Assembly: GCA_964632485.1 (NCBI GenBank)
Contig: CAZWDO010000002.1
Coordinates: forward strand, 80,241-144,240
Direction: 5' to 3'
DNA length: 64,000 nucleotides
Source of the DNA: CAZWDO01 sp964632485 [NCBI: uncultured bacterium]
GTDB taxonomy: Bacteria > JAGOEH01
Shown: positions 36,497-45,982 of the stretch, in pieces
How the letters are laid out: every line of letters begins with the position of its first letter
Numbering within the stretch: the stretch's first letter is position 1
Translations under genes and position numbers: made by a program
Notes under the pieces: generated by a model
The model's input: the letters and a program-made list of their open reading frames with translations, nothing else
The model's database searches: none
What the model was told of the DNA's origin: nothing

Positions 36497-37801
36497 ATGG
36501 ATTATTTACTGCATCTTCCTGCTTTAGTTAAGATACTGGTAATATTTATTTTGATTGTGATTACCAATCATTACCGTTTCCATCTGGGCTTAGCGGCTCT
36601 TGCCGGGGGCATTATGCTGGCGCTATGGCAAGGCCATTCGCCGGGATTGATTGGGTCTATTGTCTTCCATACCCTGTTTGATTGGAGTACCATTGGCCTG
36701 GTTTTAGTTTTAGCGGCAATTTTAGCCTTGAGCGCGGTGATGAAGGATAACGGCATCATGGAACAGATTGTAACGAGCTATCGCGGTTTTTTTCAGTCGG
36801 TGAAAATGACGCTGGTGACCTTGCCTATGATCATTGGACTACTGCCGATGCCAGGTGGAGCGATTTTTTCCGCGCCTCTAGTTGATAGTTTCGATCCGCA
36901 GCATAAACTCGATAATCGTGAAAAAGCGATTGTCAACTATTGGTTTCGCCACACCATCGAACTCTGGTGGCCCCTTTATCCGGCTTTTATTTTTACTATC
37001 GACCTCACCCGTCTTGAAATCTGGCAATTGGTAGTGGTCAATCTCTGGATGACTCCGGTTTTTATTATAATCGGTATGCTATATATCCTGAAAAAACATG
37101 ATCTCAACCATCTCAATGAATTCAAACCCGCGCGCAAACAGTTCTTCCAGGCGGTCATGCCGATTTTTTTAATTGTGATTGTCTATTTTGTGGCTTTTAT
37201 CGTTTGCCAGTTATTTCAGAGTATCGGTGAAACTATGATGGGTATAGCCATTTTCGCCGAGTTTAAACGTTATGTTCCCATCCTGCTTGGACTTTTGATC
37301 AGCTTGTTCTTGCTCTTTAAACGTTATTCCAAAGCGCATTGGTATCGTTATTTTTATTCAAAAAATATTGGAATGCTGATCGGCACTATAGCGGGAATTA
37401 AAATTTTTGCCGGTATTATCGACCAAACTCATCTGGCTGGTTTGATCACCGCTGAATTTCAAGCCCTCCATATTCCGTTACTCAGCATTATCATGCTGCT
37501 GCCCTTCATCACGGGTTTGGTAACCGGAGTCGGATTCGCCTACGTAGGGATCAGTTTTCCTATTATTCTGGCGTTGCTGCCGGCTGGGTTGCCGATACTT
37601 AAATTCATCAGCTACATCATGCTGGCCGGTGTTTTCGGCTATGCGGGAATGATGATATCGCCCATGCATATTTGCATGGTTGTCACCGCTGATTATTTCA
37701 AATCCTCATTATGGGGCATTTTGAAAACAATTATTCCCATGACGCTGATCGCCGTTATTGTGGGAATTTTATATTTTTTGCTTTTGGGAGTAATTGCCTG
37801 A
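36497..37801 (+). CDS. DUF401-family integral membrane protein (ion-transporter-superfamily-like)
   Basis: The 434-residue protein has about 11-12 hydrophobic segments. Conserved features include FDWSTIGLVLVLAAILALSA, PMIIGLLPMPGGAIFSAPLV, YWFRHTIELWWPLYPAF and FITGLVTGVGFAYVGISFPI, which place it in DUF401, a family resembling permeases of the ion transporter superfamily. The paired discontinuous GxPGG-like loops suggest a transport function. It follows the secreted protein by 15 bases with only a weak ribosome binding site. The substrate is unknown. Confidence 0.8.
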   Translation: MDYLLHLPALVKILVIFILIVITNHYRFHLGLAALAGGIMLALWQGHSPGLIGSIVFHTLFDWSTIGLVLVLAAILALSAVMKDNGIMEQIVTSYRGFFQSVKMTLVTLPMIIGLLPMPGGAIFSAPLVDSFDPQHKLDNREKAIVNYWFRHTIELWWPLYPAFIFTIDLTRLEIWQLVVVNLWMTPVFIIIGMLYILKKHDLNHLNEFKPARKQFFQAVMPIFLIVIVYFVAFIVCQLFQSIGETMMGIAIFAEFKRYVPILLGLLISLFLLFKRYSKAHWYRYFYSKNIGMLIGTIAGIKIFAGIIDQTHLAGLITAEFQALHIPLLSIIMLLPFITGLVTGVGFAYVGISFPIILALLPAGLPILKFISYIMLAGVFGYAGMMISPMHICMVVTADYFKSSLWGILKTIIPMTLIAVIVGILYFLLLGVIA

Positions 37802-37909
37802 TAATAAATAAAGTTGCCATCTCATAAATGAGAGAAGGGTAACTGGTTGTCGGCGTGAATAGTTAAATAATGATTGTCCCACTAAGAACTTTAAACCGGA
37901 ATATTGAAT

Positions 37910-39979
37910 GTGAATGATCCCGCCCGGATTTTAATTGTTGAAGACAATATCATCATCGCATTAGAGATGGAACTCCAATTAAATAAAAAAGGGTATCAGG
38001 TGGTAGCTATCGCTTCCAAAGGCGAAATTGCTTTGCAATTGGCGCATGAAAAACGACCTGATATTGTGATTATGGATATTGCGCTTGATGGATACATGAA
38101 CGGTGTAGAAACTGCTTCCCGTTTGAAACGTGAATTGAAACTGCCTGTCATATTCATTACCGGGCATAATGATCACAGCCTGCTTAAAAATTTGCGCGAA
38201 TTGGAACCCGCCGGGTATTTGCTGAAACCGGTTGACTATTTTGAGCTCTTCCAAATAATAGAAATTGCCTTGTACCGACATCAGATGGAGCTGCAGCGCA
38301 ATATGAGCATTCAGTGGATGGAGGCTCAATTGGAACTCTATAAAATGGGCGATCAGCCGACAACCACTATAATGAAATATACTTTAGATAAGATTATCCA
38401 ATTGACGAATAGCCAATTGGGTTGGGTTGCCCTTGTAGATATGCAAAAAGAGCAGATGGAAATTATTTTATTTTCCAAAAAAGGGTTGGCTTCCAATTTA
38501 ACTGAAGAAAAACTGCCGGAATGGGTGGTCAATTTATATTATTGGAAAGAAGCTGTTCGTTTTGAAAAACCATTCATTATTAATAAGCAACATCGTCCCT
38601 TTATTGATCAATCGGAAGGTACCGCAAGACCGTTCTCCAATATTATGATCTTACCTCTTAAAGAAAGTGAAGATGCTCAGCTTGTTGTAACTGTGGCTGA
38701 TGAAAAACGAGAGTACACGGATTTGGATCTACAACAGGTCAGAGTTCTTCTCAATGCAATGTGGGCAATTGTGCAGCAGTACCGCTCCAATAAAGCGTTG
38801 CGGAAAAGCGAAGAGCAGTTTCGGAAATATTTTGAGCTCCCTCTGGTGGGTATTGCTATGATCTCCAATGATAGCCAATGGAGGGATTGCAATCAAAAAC
38901 TATGTGATATGTTGGGGTATCAGCGAGAGAGCCTTTTGAGAAAAACATGGTTCGAAGTAACTCCCAGTGAGGATAGGGAAGATGAGGAAAAATGGTTAAA
39001 AAAAGTCATGTCCTGTGAAAACGAGTCAGTTACCTGGGAAAAACGGTACCTTCGTTCCGATGGTTCCTTTCTTTTTGCTGAGGTTTCGATGATTGCTTTC
39101 AAGCAGCCATCAGGAAATATCGATTACTGTTTAGCTGTAATTCAGGATATTACCGAACGAAACGAAGCGCAACAAAAAGATCGTCTTCATGAGCAGCAAC
39201 TGATCCAAACGGATAAAATGAAATCCCTTGGGGTTCTGATTGCCGGAATCGCCCATGAAATTAATAATCCCAATAACTATATTCTCATCAATGCCAAGCT
39301 ATTGCTTCGTTTCTGGCAACACTATAAGGAAACAATCGTAAACAACCTGGCAGCAGTGGAAACTTCCATCATGAGCATTCCCAGCGATCAATTCCTGCAT
39401 GAATTTGATAAACTTTTTCAGGGGATTGTCGATGGATCACAGCGTATTAAAAATATAGTCCAGGGATTGAGCGATTTTTCAAGACCCGATATGGGAAAAT
39501 GGGATCAACTGCTGGATGTGAATACCGTCATCCAGTCGGCCTGTACGATTTTAGAGCCTTTGATTCATAAGAGTTGTAAAACGCTTCAAATGGAACTAAG
39601 TCCTGACTTGCCATCCCTTAAGGGAAACTTTCAGCAGTTGGAGCAGGTGATTATTAATTTGTTAACCAATGCCTGTCAATCGTTTACTGCCAACCCTGGA
39701 ACCATTCGCATTCAAAGCCGCTTGAACGCAAAATACTCTCAAATTGAAATCGAAATCAGGGATAATGGCATGGGGATGAGTGAAGAACAACTTAAACATA
39801 TTTTTGATCCTTTTTTTACAACCCGGTTAGAAATTGGTGGAACCGGATTGGGTATGGCTATTTCCTTTAATATTATTAAAAAATTTAATGGACAAATCCG
39901 TTACCATAGCCAACCTGCTCAGGGTACACAGGCATTGCTGGTTTTACCTTTTAACATACCTACAACTGCTTTAAATTAA
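37910..39979 (+). CDS. Histidine kinase with N-terminal receiver, GAF-like and PAS domains
   Basis: About 689 residues. A receiver domain is first (RILIVEDNIII, phosphoacceptor in IVIMDIALDG, FITGHND, LLKPVD). A GAF-like domain follows at about 150-295, then a PAS domain (about 300-425, WEKRYLRSDGSFLFAEVS) and a kinase core with H-box GIAHEINNPNNYILIN, N box INLLTNACQSF, G1 DNGMGMSEEQL and G2 GTGLGMAIS. The protein is cytoplasmic. A TTG at 37904 or the GTG at 37910 can start it; GGA lies 9 bases before the GTG. The receiver-first layout means it integrates input from another kinase. It opens a run of three signalling genes. Confidence 0.9.
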   Translation: MNDPARILIVEDNIIIALEMELQLNKKGYQVVAIASKGEIALQLAHEKRPDIVIMDIALDGYMNGVETASRLKRELKLPVIFITGHNDHSLLKNLRELEPAGYLLKPVDYFELFQIIEIALYRHQMELQRNMSIQWMEAQLELYKMGDQPTTTIMKYTLDKIIQLTNSQLGWVALVDMQKEQMEIILFSKKGLASNLTEEKLPEWVVNLYYWKEAVRFEKPFIINKQHRPFIDQSEGTARPFSNIMILPLKESEDAQLVVTVADEKREYTDLDLQQVRVLLNAMWAIVQQYRSNKALRKSEEQFRKYFELPLVGIAMISNDSQWRDCNQKLCDMLGYQRESLLRKTWFEVTPSEDREDEEKWLKKVMSCENESVTWEKRYLRSDGSFLFAEVSMIAFKQPSGNIDYCLAVIQDITERNEAQQKDRLHEQQLIQTDKMKSLGVLIAGIAHEINNPNNYILINAKLLLRFWQHYKETIVNNLAAVETSIMSIPSDQFLHEFDKLFQGIVDGSQRIKNIVQGLSDFSRPDMGKWDQLLDVNTVIQSACTILEPLIHKSCKTLQMELSPDLPSLKGNFQQLEQVIINLLTNACQSFTANPGTIRIQSRLNAKYSQIEIEIRDNGMGMSEEQLKHIFDPFFTTRLEIGGTGLGMAISFNIIKKFNGQIRYHSQPAQGTQALLVLPFNIPTTALN

Positions 39980-40115
39980 CATGAAGGGAATCCTTGAATC
40001 GAAACCCTTCTTTTTCAGCGAGAGATGGTGAGTTTTGTATTATTTAATAGATACTTTCCAAATTTGGTTATAAAATGCCATTTTCTGGTTAAAAATATTC
40101 TTAAGGAGATTGATA

Positions 40116-41354
40116 ATGGATCAAAAACGAATTTTAGTTGTAGAGGATGAGGCTAATCTCGCGAATAGCATTAAGCTCTTGCTGACGATGGAAAATTATC
40201 AGGTGGATTGGGCGCCGGACGGTAAAAAAGGACAGGAACTTATTCGTTTAAACTCTTATGATTTAGTAATTAGTGATATGGTTATGCCGAAAGTTGGAGG
40301 AATGGAACTGATTCGCTGGTTTAAAGAGAATCGGATAGAAGTTCCAATTTTAGTTATAACCGGTTATGGCGATAAAACCATGTTGTTGGAAATGATGGAA
40401 ATGGGATACTCCAACTATTTAGATAAACCTTTTGATGATGAACTGTTAATTCAAAAAGTGAATGCGATATTTAAACGAGAAGAAAAGAAAAAACTGGATA
40501 TGGAACTTATTAAAGAAAAATTTGAGCAGACACATACTCAGCTAAACCAGGAATTGGAACGGTATCAGATCGATTATCAACATCTTTTTCAACAATTGCT
40601 GGAAGCGCAGTTTGAGTATGAAGAGCTGATGACGCCGAAGGATACAAAATGTCCGCTGGCATATCATTATAAAAAGCGGATGGTAGCCCGCCTCGGCGGT
40701 GATTGTTTTTTCATCCATCCGACCCAAAATGGGTGCGATTTGTTGATTGCTGATGTCGCGGGTCATGATATGAGCGCATCCTTTCATACACTTATCGTTA
40801 AAACCCTGTTTGAGATCAATGTCCGTCTGGGAAATAAAGGGTTTCGTTTTTTTAATCATTTGAATCAACATTTAATCCAAAACGGCAAAAGCCCCCGGAT
40901 GATCACGGCCCAAATGTTTCAATTCAATTTTAATACCCATCAGGTCCAGATTACAACTGCCGGCCACCCTTATGCTATTTTAATCAAACCCGGTTCAAAA
41001 ATGCCTGAGTTTGTTGAATTGGTCGGAAGTGTTTTAGGGATTTTTGATGATGTATCATTCGATAGTCATTCATTAATTATTCAACCCGGGTATCGCTTTA
41101 TCTTCTATTCGGATGGTATTATCGAAATGAGCCGCCAGGATCCAGATAGCTCTGCAAGTATAAAACTGGGGCCGGAGGGATTGATATCGATTTTGAAGGA
41201 CAAGATTCATTTACCTCTTGAAGAGATGATCGATCAATTATGGGTAGATTTGTATCAGTTTTCCAACGGACACTATGAGGACGATTGCCTGTTAGTAGGT
41301 GTTGAAGTCCCACTAATGGACACGTTGGGCGTTTTTAGAGGGAATCTTTCGTAA
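40116..41354 (+). CDS. Response regulator with SpoIIE/RsbU-type PP2C phosphatase output
   Basis: About 412 residues: a receiver domain (ILVVEDEANLANS, Asp in LVISDMVMPKVGG, VITGYGD, YLDKPFDDE), a coiled-coil linker (about 120-175) and a PP2C-like SpoIIE phosphatase domain (about 185-400). The metal residues are visible in GGDCFF, LLIADVAGHDMSASF, TAGHPYAILI, FYSDGIIEM and YEDDCLLV. Such proteins dephosphorylate STAS anti-anti-sigma factors, linking a phosphorelay to sigma-factor partner switching. No STAS or anti-sigma gene is in the window. AAGGAG lies 7 bases before the ATG at 40116, which is preferred over TTG 40110. Confidence 0.9.
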   Translation: MDQKRILVVEDEANLANSIKLLLTMENYQVDWAPDGKKGQELIRLNSYDLVISDMVMPKVGGMELIRWFKENRIEVPILVITGYGDKTMLLEMMEMGYSNYLDKPFDDELLIQKVNAIFKREEKKKLDMELIKEKFEQTHTQLNQELERYQIDYQHLFQQLLEAQFEYEELMTPKDTKCPLAYHYKKRMVARLGGDCFFIHPTQNGCDLLIADVAGHDMSASFHTLIVKTLFEINVRLGNKGFRFFNHLNQHLIQNGKSPRMITAQMFQFNFNTHQVQITTAGHPYAILIKPGSKMPEFVELVGSVLGIFDDVSFDSHSLIIQPGYRFIFYSDGIIEMSRQDPDSSASIKLGPEGLISILKDKIHLPLEEMIDQLWVDLYQFSNGHYEDDCLLVGVEVPLMDTLGVFRGNLS

Positions 41355-41431
41355 AGTATAACTAATTTAGTTCTATGTTTCAGGTATTAGAATGAATTAT
41401 TAATCGAATTTTAAATAAAGATATAAAAAAC

Positions 41432-41460
41432 TTGACAAATAAAGAATTTCAATTTATTAT
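41432..41460 (+). promoter_or_regulatory. Promoter of the large hybrid kinase gene
   Basis: TTGACA (41432-41437), a 17-base spacer and TATTAT (41455-41460), about 64 bases before the ATG at 41531. The kinase can therefore be made independently of the upstream phosphatase gene. Confidence 0.7.
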
Positions 41461-41530
41461 AAAAATATGGAAGAAAATTTGAAAGCTGTCGATATCTATT
41501 TTTAAATGAAATTTTAAATTTGGGAAGCGT

Positions 41531-44500
41531 ATGAAAATATTGATCATTGACGACTCATTGTTGAACCGTGAACAAGCGGCGAATATTTTACGCAAACAGA
41601 ATTATTCGGTTGTGATCGCAGCGGATGGAACTAAGGGATTGGAAGCGGCAATGAGTGAACAACCCGATTTGATTCTACTGGACCTGATTATGCCGGGATT
41701 GGACGGATTCGAGGTGTGTCAACAATTAAAGCAGAATTCGATCACTCAGGGCATTCCGGTCATTTTTCTAACTTCTATCCATAATCCCCAGGAAATAGCC
41801 CGCGCTTTTCAAATCGGGGCGGTTGATTATATCGTCAAACCGTTTCATGAAACCGAACTACTGGCGCGGGTGGGAACTCATTTGCAGCTTAGGAATTCTT
41901 TACGAACTCTGGAACTGAATGAAAAAAAATTCCGTGGATATATCCAGAATTCTTTTATCGCTATTTTTATTATGGATCATGCGGGGAACCTTTTCGATGT
42001 CAATCAACAAGCATGTCATCTAACCGGATTCAAACGTGATGAGCTTTTACAATTCAGCCTTTTTGAGTTGTTCCCTCAATCTGAATTTGCTAAAATTGAA
42101 CTTCTTATACAGGATGTAGTTGCAATCCAAAGAGCGCAATCCATGCTGAATTTTATCCGTAATGATGGAAAATCCTTCTATCTTTCATTGAATATTTCCC
42201 AGATTGAGTTGGATGAGTATATTTGTTTTACAACTGATGTTACACTGCGTATCGAGGCAGAAATGGAGTTGGCTCAACAAAAACATCTTTTAGAGACCAT
42301 TCTGGACGGTATTCCGGATATTGTTTCGTTGCAGAACCCTGATCAATCGATTATCCATTATAATCGGGCCGGATATGAATTTTTAAAAAAATTGCCGGAG
42401 GAAGTGCTGGGGAAAAAATGTTATGAATTTTTGGGCCTTGTCCGACCCTGTTTGGAATGCGCTACACGTCAAGTAATGAAAGAGCGGTCGATCCAAGTGA
42501 TTGAAAAAAAAATCGGGGAATTGGATGAATGGTATGAATGCCGATCGATTCCAGTATTCAATGCTATGGGAGAAATTGTTTTAATTGTGGAACAATTGCA
42601 TAATATCACATTGCGCAAGCAAACGGAATCGATTCTGCTTTCCTTGTCGGAACGCCTGGAATTGGCGGCGGAAGTCGGAAATATCGGCATTTGGGAAATC
42701 GTGTATCCTCAGCAGAAGGTGATATGGAATGATCAGATGTTTAAAATATACGATACGACTCCCTTTGAATATTCTCCTCATTATGATTCCTGGTTCCAGC
42801 AATGCCATCCGGATGATTTGAAAATTTTACTCGGCGCCATTGATGAATCTATACGGCATCGTCAAAAAGTTGACGTAGAAGTCCGTATCATTACGTTTAA
42901 AGATAATCCGCGTTATGTGCGCGCCCAGGCTTCGATCTTTTTTGATGAAAGTGGTCAACCCATGCGGGTCATTGGCGTAAATTGGGACGTTACTAATCAG
43001 CATATTACTGAAGAAAAAATAATGTTGGCTAAAATTGCCGCTGAAAAGGCCAGTCAGGCTAAAAGTGAATTTCTAGCCAAAATGAGTCACGAAATTCGAA
43101 CTCCCATGAATGGAATCATTGGACTTTCAGAGCTTTTGTCTGAAAATGAAACTGTCCCCTCCCGTCGTGAATATCTGGAGATGATTCTGGAATCCGCCTA
43201 TCAGTTGCTGGATATTATCAATGATATTCTTGATTTTTCCAAATTGGAGGCAAATAAAGTTACCATTAAGCCAACATCGTTTAATCTGAGGGAAACCTTA
43301 GAGCATTCGTTGGGTTTATTAAAAAAACAGTGTCAGCATAAAGGATTGGAGCTTATACTAACAATCGATTCACAGCTTCCACTATCAATGGTGGGAGATT
43401 CGTTGCGGGTGAGTCAGGTGCTGATTAACCTGGTTTCTAATGCGATAAAATTTACCGATACGGGTTCAATTACAATTAATGTACGGGAAGTAACTCATTT
43501 GAATGAAGTTCAAAGCTCGATTATTTATGTCGAATTCAGTATCCAGGATACGGGCATTGGAATTCCTGCAGATAAACTTGAGGAGATTTTTGAGAGTTTT
43601 AATCAAGCGGATAATTCTTCTTCCCGCAAGTATGGCGGTACTGGCTTGGGTTTGACGATCGCTCAGGAATTAGTCACCATGATGGAAGGGAAAATTGAAG
43701 TAATAAGTGAATCGGGGAAGGGCAGCCTATTCCATTTTACCATTCCATTTAAAATAGATTTCTCTTTGATTTCCGAAGGTTCCCGGCCGGAGAGCAATTT
43801 TCAATCTCCGGAAAAGAATTTGAAAATTTTTGTAGCTGAAGACAATTATATCAACCTGCGGCTGATGACTGCGATGTTTAAGAAATTGGGATATTCGATT
43901 GAATTTGCGCAAAATGGTCATTTAGCCTTAGAATCCCTTGAAAAAAAAGCCTATGATATCGTTTTTTTAGACATTCACATGCCGGAACGAAGTGGTACCG
44001 AAATTACCGAAATTATCCGCCAGAGACCCGGACCTAATCAACAAACCCCCATTATTGCCGTTACTGCGGATGCTCTACAAGGCGATCGTGAGAAGTATCT
44101 TGCCGCCGGTATGGATGATTACATTGCCAAGCCTTATAATATCAACGATATCCAGAGGATTATCACCCGTCATGTTCTGGATTTTTCTTCGGTGAACAGG
44201 GATATTCCTGTAAATAAACCCTCTATCGAAATTGCTGCTGACTCTAAATCGCTGGTGTTTAACAGTGATGGATTTCTGGCGCGTATTTATCATGATTATT
44301 CTCTTTTTTCAAATATCATTAATCTTTTTATTGGTCAGTTTCCCCTGGATTTGAAGATACTCGAAGACGCCATAAAAAATAGGGAATTGCAAAGAGTAGT
44401 CAGAGAAACTCATCGATTGAAAGGCGGAGTTGCTATTCTCGGAGCCGAAGAAATCCTTAGCTTATTAGATGCCATTGAGAATCTATCTGAATCTCGATCT

Positions 44501-44617
44501 GATGAACTTGATGGATTATTAGTGAAAATCGAGATGGCGTATGCCCGTTTCGTTGTGATTGCAGAAGAAAAACTTCAGCAAATTTCGAATCAAATAGCGG
44601 ATATTCGCGAACTTTGA
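41531..44617 (+). CDS. Multidomain hybrid histidine kinase (REC-PAS-PAS-PAS-HisKA-HATPase-REC-HPt)
   Basis: 1028 residues. Domain order: receiver (about 1-120, LLDLIMPGLDG), PAS (about 130-250), PAS with a cysteine cluster KKCYEFLGLVRPCLECATRQ (about 295-315), PAS (about 375-490), HisKA with FLAKMSHEIRTPMNGIIGLS (about 515-535), HATPase (INLVSNAIKF, DTGIGIPADKL, GGTGLGLTIAQELV), a second receiver (about 760-880, VFLDIHMPERSG) and an HPt domain with THRLKGGVAILGAEE (about 955). It is a complete phosphorelay in one chain. It lacks transmembrane helices, so the signal is intracellular or arrives by phosphotransfer. The Cys-rich PAS could bind a metal or sense redox; this is inference. Confidence 0.95.
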   Translation: MKILIIDDSLLNREQAANILRKQNYSVVIAADGTKGLEAAMSEQPDLILLDLIMPGLDGFEVCQQLKQNSITQGIPVIFLTSIHNPQEIARAFQIGAVDYIVKPFHETELLARVGTHLQLRNSLRTLELNEKKFRGYIQNSFIAIFIMDHAGNLFDVNQQACHLTGFKRDELLQFSLFELFPQSEFAKIELLIQDVVAIQRAQSMLNFIRNDGKSFYLSLNISQIELDEYICFTTDVTLRIEAEMELAQQKHLLETILDGIPDIVSLQNPDQSIIHYNRAGYEFLKKLPEEVLGKKCYEFLGLVRPCLECATRQVMKERSIQVIEKKIGELDEWYECRSIPVFNAMGEIVLIVEQLHNITLRKQTESILLSLSERLELAAEVGNIGIWEIVYPQQKVIWNDQMFKIYDTTPFEYSPHYDSWFQQCHPDDLKILLGAIDESIRHRQKVDVEVRIITFKDNPRYVRAQASIFFDESGQPMRVIGVNWDVTNQHITEEKIMLAKIAAEKASQAKSEFLAKMSHEIRTPMNGIIGLSELLSENETVPSRREYLEMILESAYQLLDIINDILDFSKLEANKVTIKPTSFNLRETLEHSLGLLKKQCQHKGLELILTIDSQLPLSMVGDSLRVSQVLINLVSNAIKFTDTGSITINVREVTHLNEVQSSIIYVEFSIQDTGIGIPADKLEEIFESFNQADNSSSRKYGGTGLGLTIAQELVTMMEGKIEVISESGKGSLFHFTIPFKIDFSLISEGSRPESNFQSPEKNLKIFVAEDNYINLRLMTAMFKKLGYSIEFAQNGHLALESLEKKAYDIVFLDIHMPERSGTEITEIIRQRPGPNQQTPIIAVTADALQGDREKYLAAGMDDYIAKPYNINDIQRIITRHVLDFSSVNRDIPVNKPSIEIAADSKSLVFNSDGFLARIYHDYSLFSNIINLFIGQFPLDLKILEDAIKNRELQRVVRETHRLKGGVAILGAEEILSLLDAIENLSESRSDELDGLLVKIEMAYARFVVIAEEKLQQISNQIADIREL

Positions 44618-44695
44618 GTCCGGGCGCTATTTTTTTACGATTTTAAGATATGATATGTCGTTAGCGAATTTTTATTAACCTGAAAGGAGAATTAT

Positions 44696-45982
44696 ATGGG
44701 CAGTGGCGCGTTCAACCCATTTCAAATGGCTCAGACTCAATTTGATCGTATCGCGGAAGTGTTGCAATTGGATGAAGGAACCCGCGCATTATTACGCGAC
44801 CCCATGCGTGAATACCATTTTAGTATTCCAGTCCGTATGGATGACGGCAAAGTGAAAATTTTCAGGGGGTATCGCATCCAGCATAATGATTCGCGCGGCC
44901 CTTGTAAGGGTGGTATTCGTTTTCATCCTTTGGAAACGGTTGATACGGTACGCGCATTGTCATTATGGATGACCTGGAAATGCGCGGTAGTAGATATCCC
45001 CCTGGGTGGAGGAAAAGGAGGCGTGATTTGCGATCCCCATCATTTAACTGCTCGTGAACAAGAGCTCATCTGCCGCGGGTATGTTCGGCAATTAGCCCAG
45101 GTAGTTGGGCCGCTTCGCGATGTTCCAGCGCCTGATGTCATGACGAATGCCCAGCACATGCTATGGATGCTGGATGAATATGAGACTATCCGCGGCGTAA
45201 AATACCCCGGTTTTATTACTGGTAAACCAGTGGGTATGGGTGGGTCGCTCGGACGTACTGAGGCGACAGGTTTCGGGGTTGTTTATACATTGCGCGAGGC
45301 GTTAAGAATGCTGAATATGTCGCCTGAAAAATGTGTCGCTGCGGTCCAGGGTTTTGGCAATGTCGCTCAATATGCTATAAAACTTTTTACCCAAATGGGC
45401 GGTCGCGTGATTTGTGTTTCCTGCTGGGACCAGACCGATCGAACTGCTTATACTTATCGGAAAAAAAGTGGGGTTGATCTGGCTGAATTACTATCGATTA
45501 CTGATCGATTCGGTGGCATTGAGAAGGATAAAGCCCGTGAATTGAACTATGAGCTGCTCCCTGCGGAGGACTGGCTGGAACAGGATGTGGATATTTTGAT
45601 TCCGGCGGCGTTGGAAAATCAGATCACTGCTGAAAATGTCAATAAAATCAGCCAACGTGTGCGGATTATTGCCGAAGGCGCGAATGGTCCGACCACTCCG
45701 GATGCGGATCAGATCATCCAACAACGGAATATTTTTATGATTCCCGATTTTTTAGCGAATGCGGGAGGAGTGACTTGCAGTTATTTTGAGCAGGTACAAT
45801 GCAATATGAACTATTTTTGGGAAAAAGATGAAGTTTTAGCCAAACTCGATACAAAAATGACCGGCGCATTCCATGGTGTGAGCGAATTAGCGCGAAAACG
45901 GAAACTCTTTATGCGTGATGCCGCTTATGTGATTGCTGTCAATCGGGTAGCCCAGGCTTGCCGAGAACGCGGATGGGTGTGA
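44696..45982 (+). CDS. gdhA: Glutamate dehydrogenase
   Basis: 428 residues, the usual length of hexameric Glu/Leu dehydrogenases. It interconverts glutamate with 2-oxoglutarate and ammonia. Visible motifs are KGGIRFHP (substrate Lys about 71), VVDIPLGGGKGGVICDP (catalytic Lys about 107), DVPAPDVMTN, the Rossmann AAVQGFGNVAQYA and ILIPAALENQITAENV. GAAAGGAG precedes the ATG. The start of the next gene (45973) lies inside its 3' end, so the PEP-synthase-like proteins are made together with it. Confidence 0.95.
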   Translation: MGSGAFNPFQMAQTQFDRIAEVLQLDEGTRALLRDPMREYHFSIPVRMDDGKVKIFRGYRIQHNDSRGPCKGGIRFHPLETVDTVRALSLWMTWKCAVVDIPLGGGKGGVICDPHHLTAREQELICRGYVRQLAQVVGPLRDVPAPDVMTNAQHMLWMLDEYETIRGVKYPGFITGKPVGMGGSLGRTEATGFGVVYTLREALRMLNMSPEKCVAAVQGFGNVAQYAIKLFTQMGGRVICVSCWDQTDRTAYTYRKKSGVDLAELLSITDRFGGIEKDKARELNYELLPAEDWLEQDVDILIPAALENQITAENVNKISQRVRIIAEGANGPTTPDADQIIQQRNIFMIPDFLANAGGVTCSYFEQVQCNMNYFWEKDEVLAKLDTKMTGAFHGVSELARKRKLFMRDAAYVIAVNRVAQACRERGWV

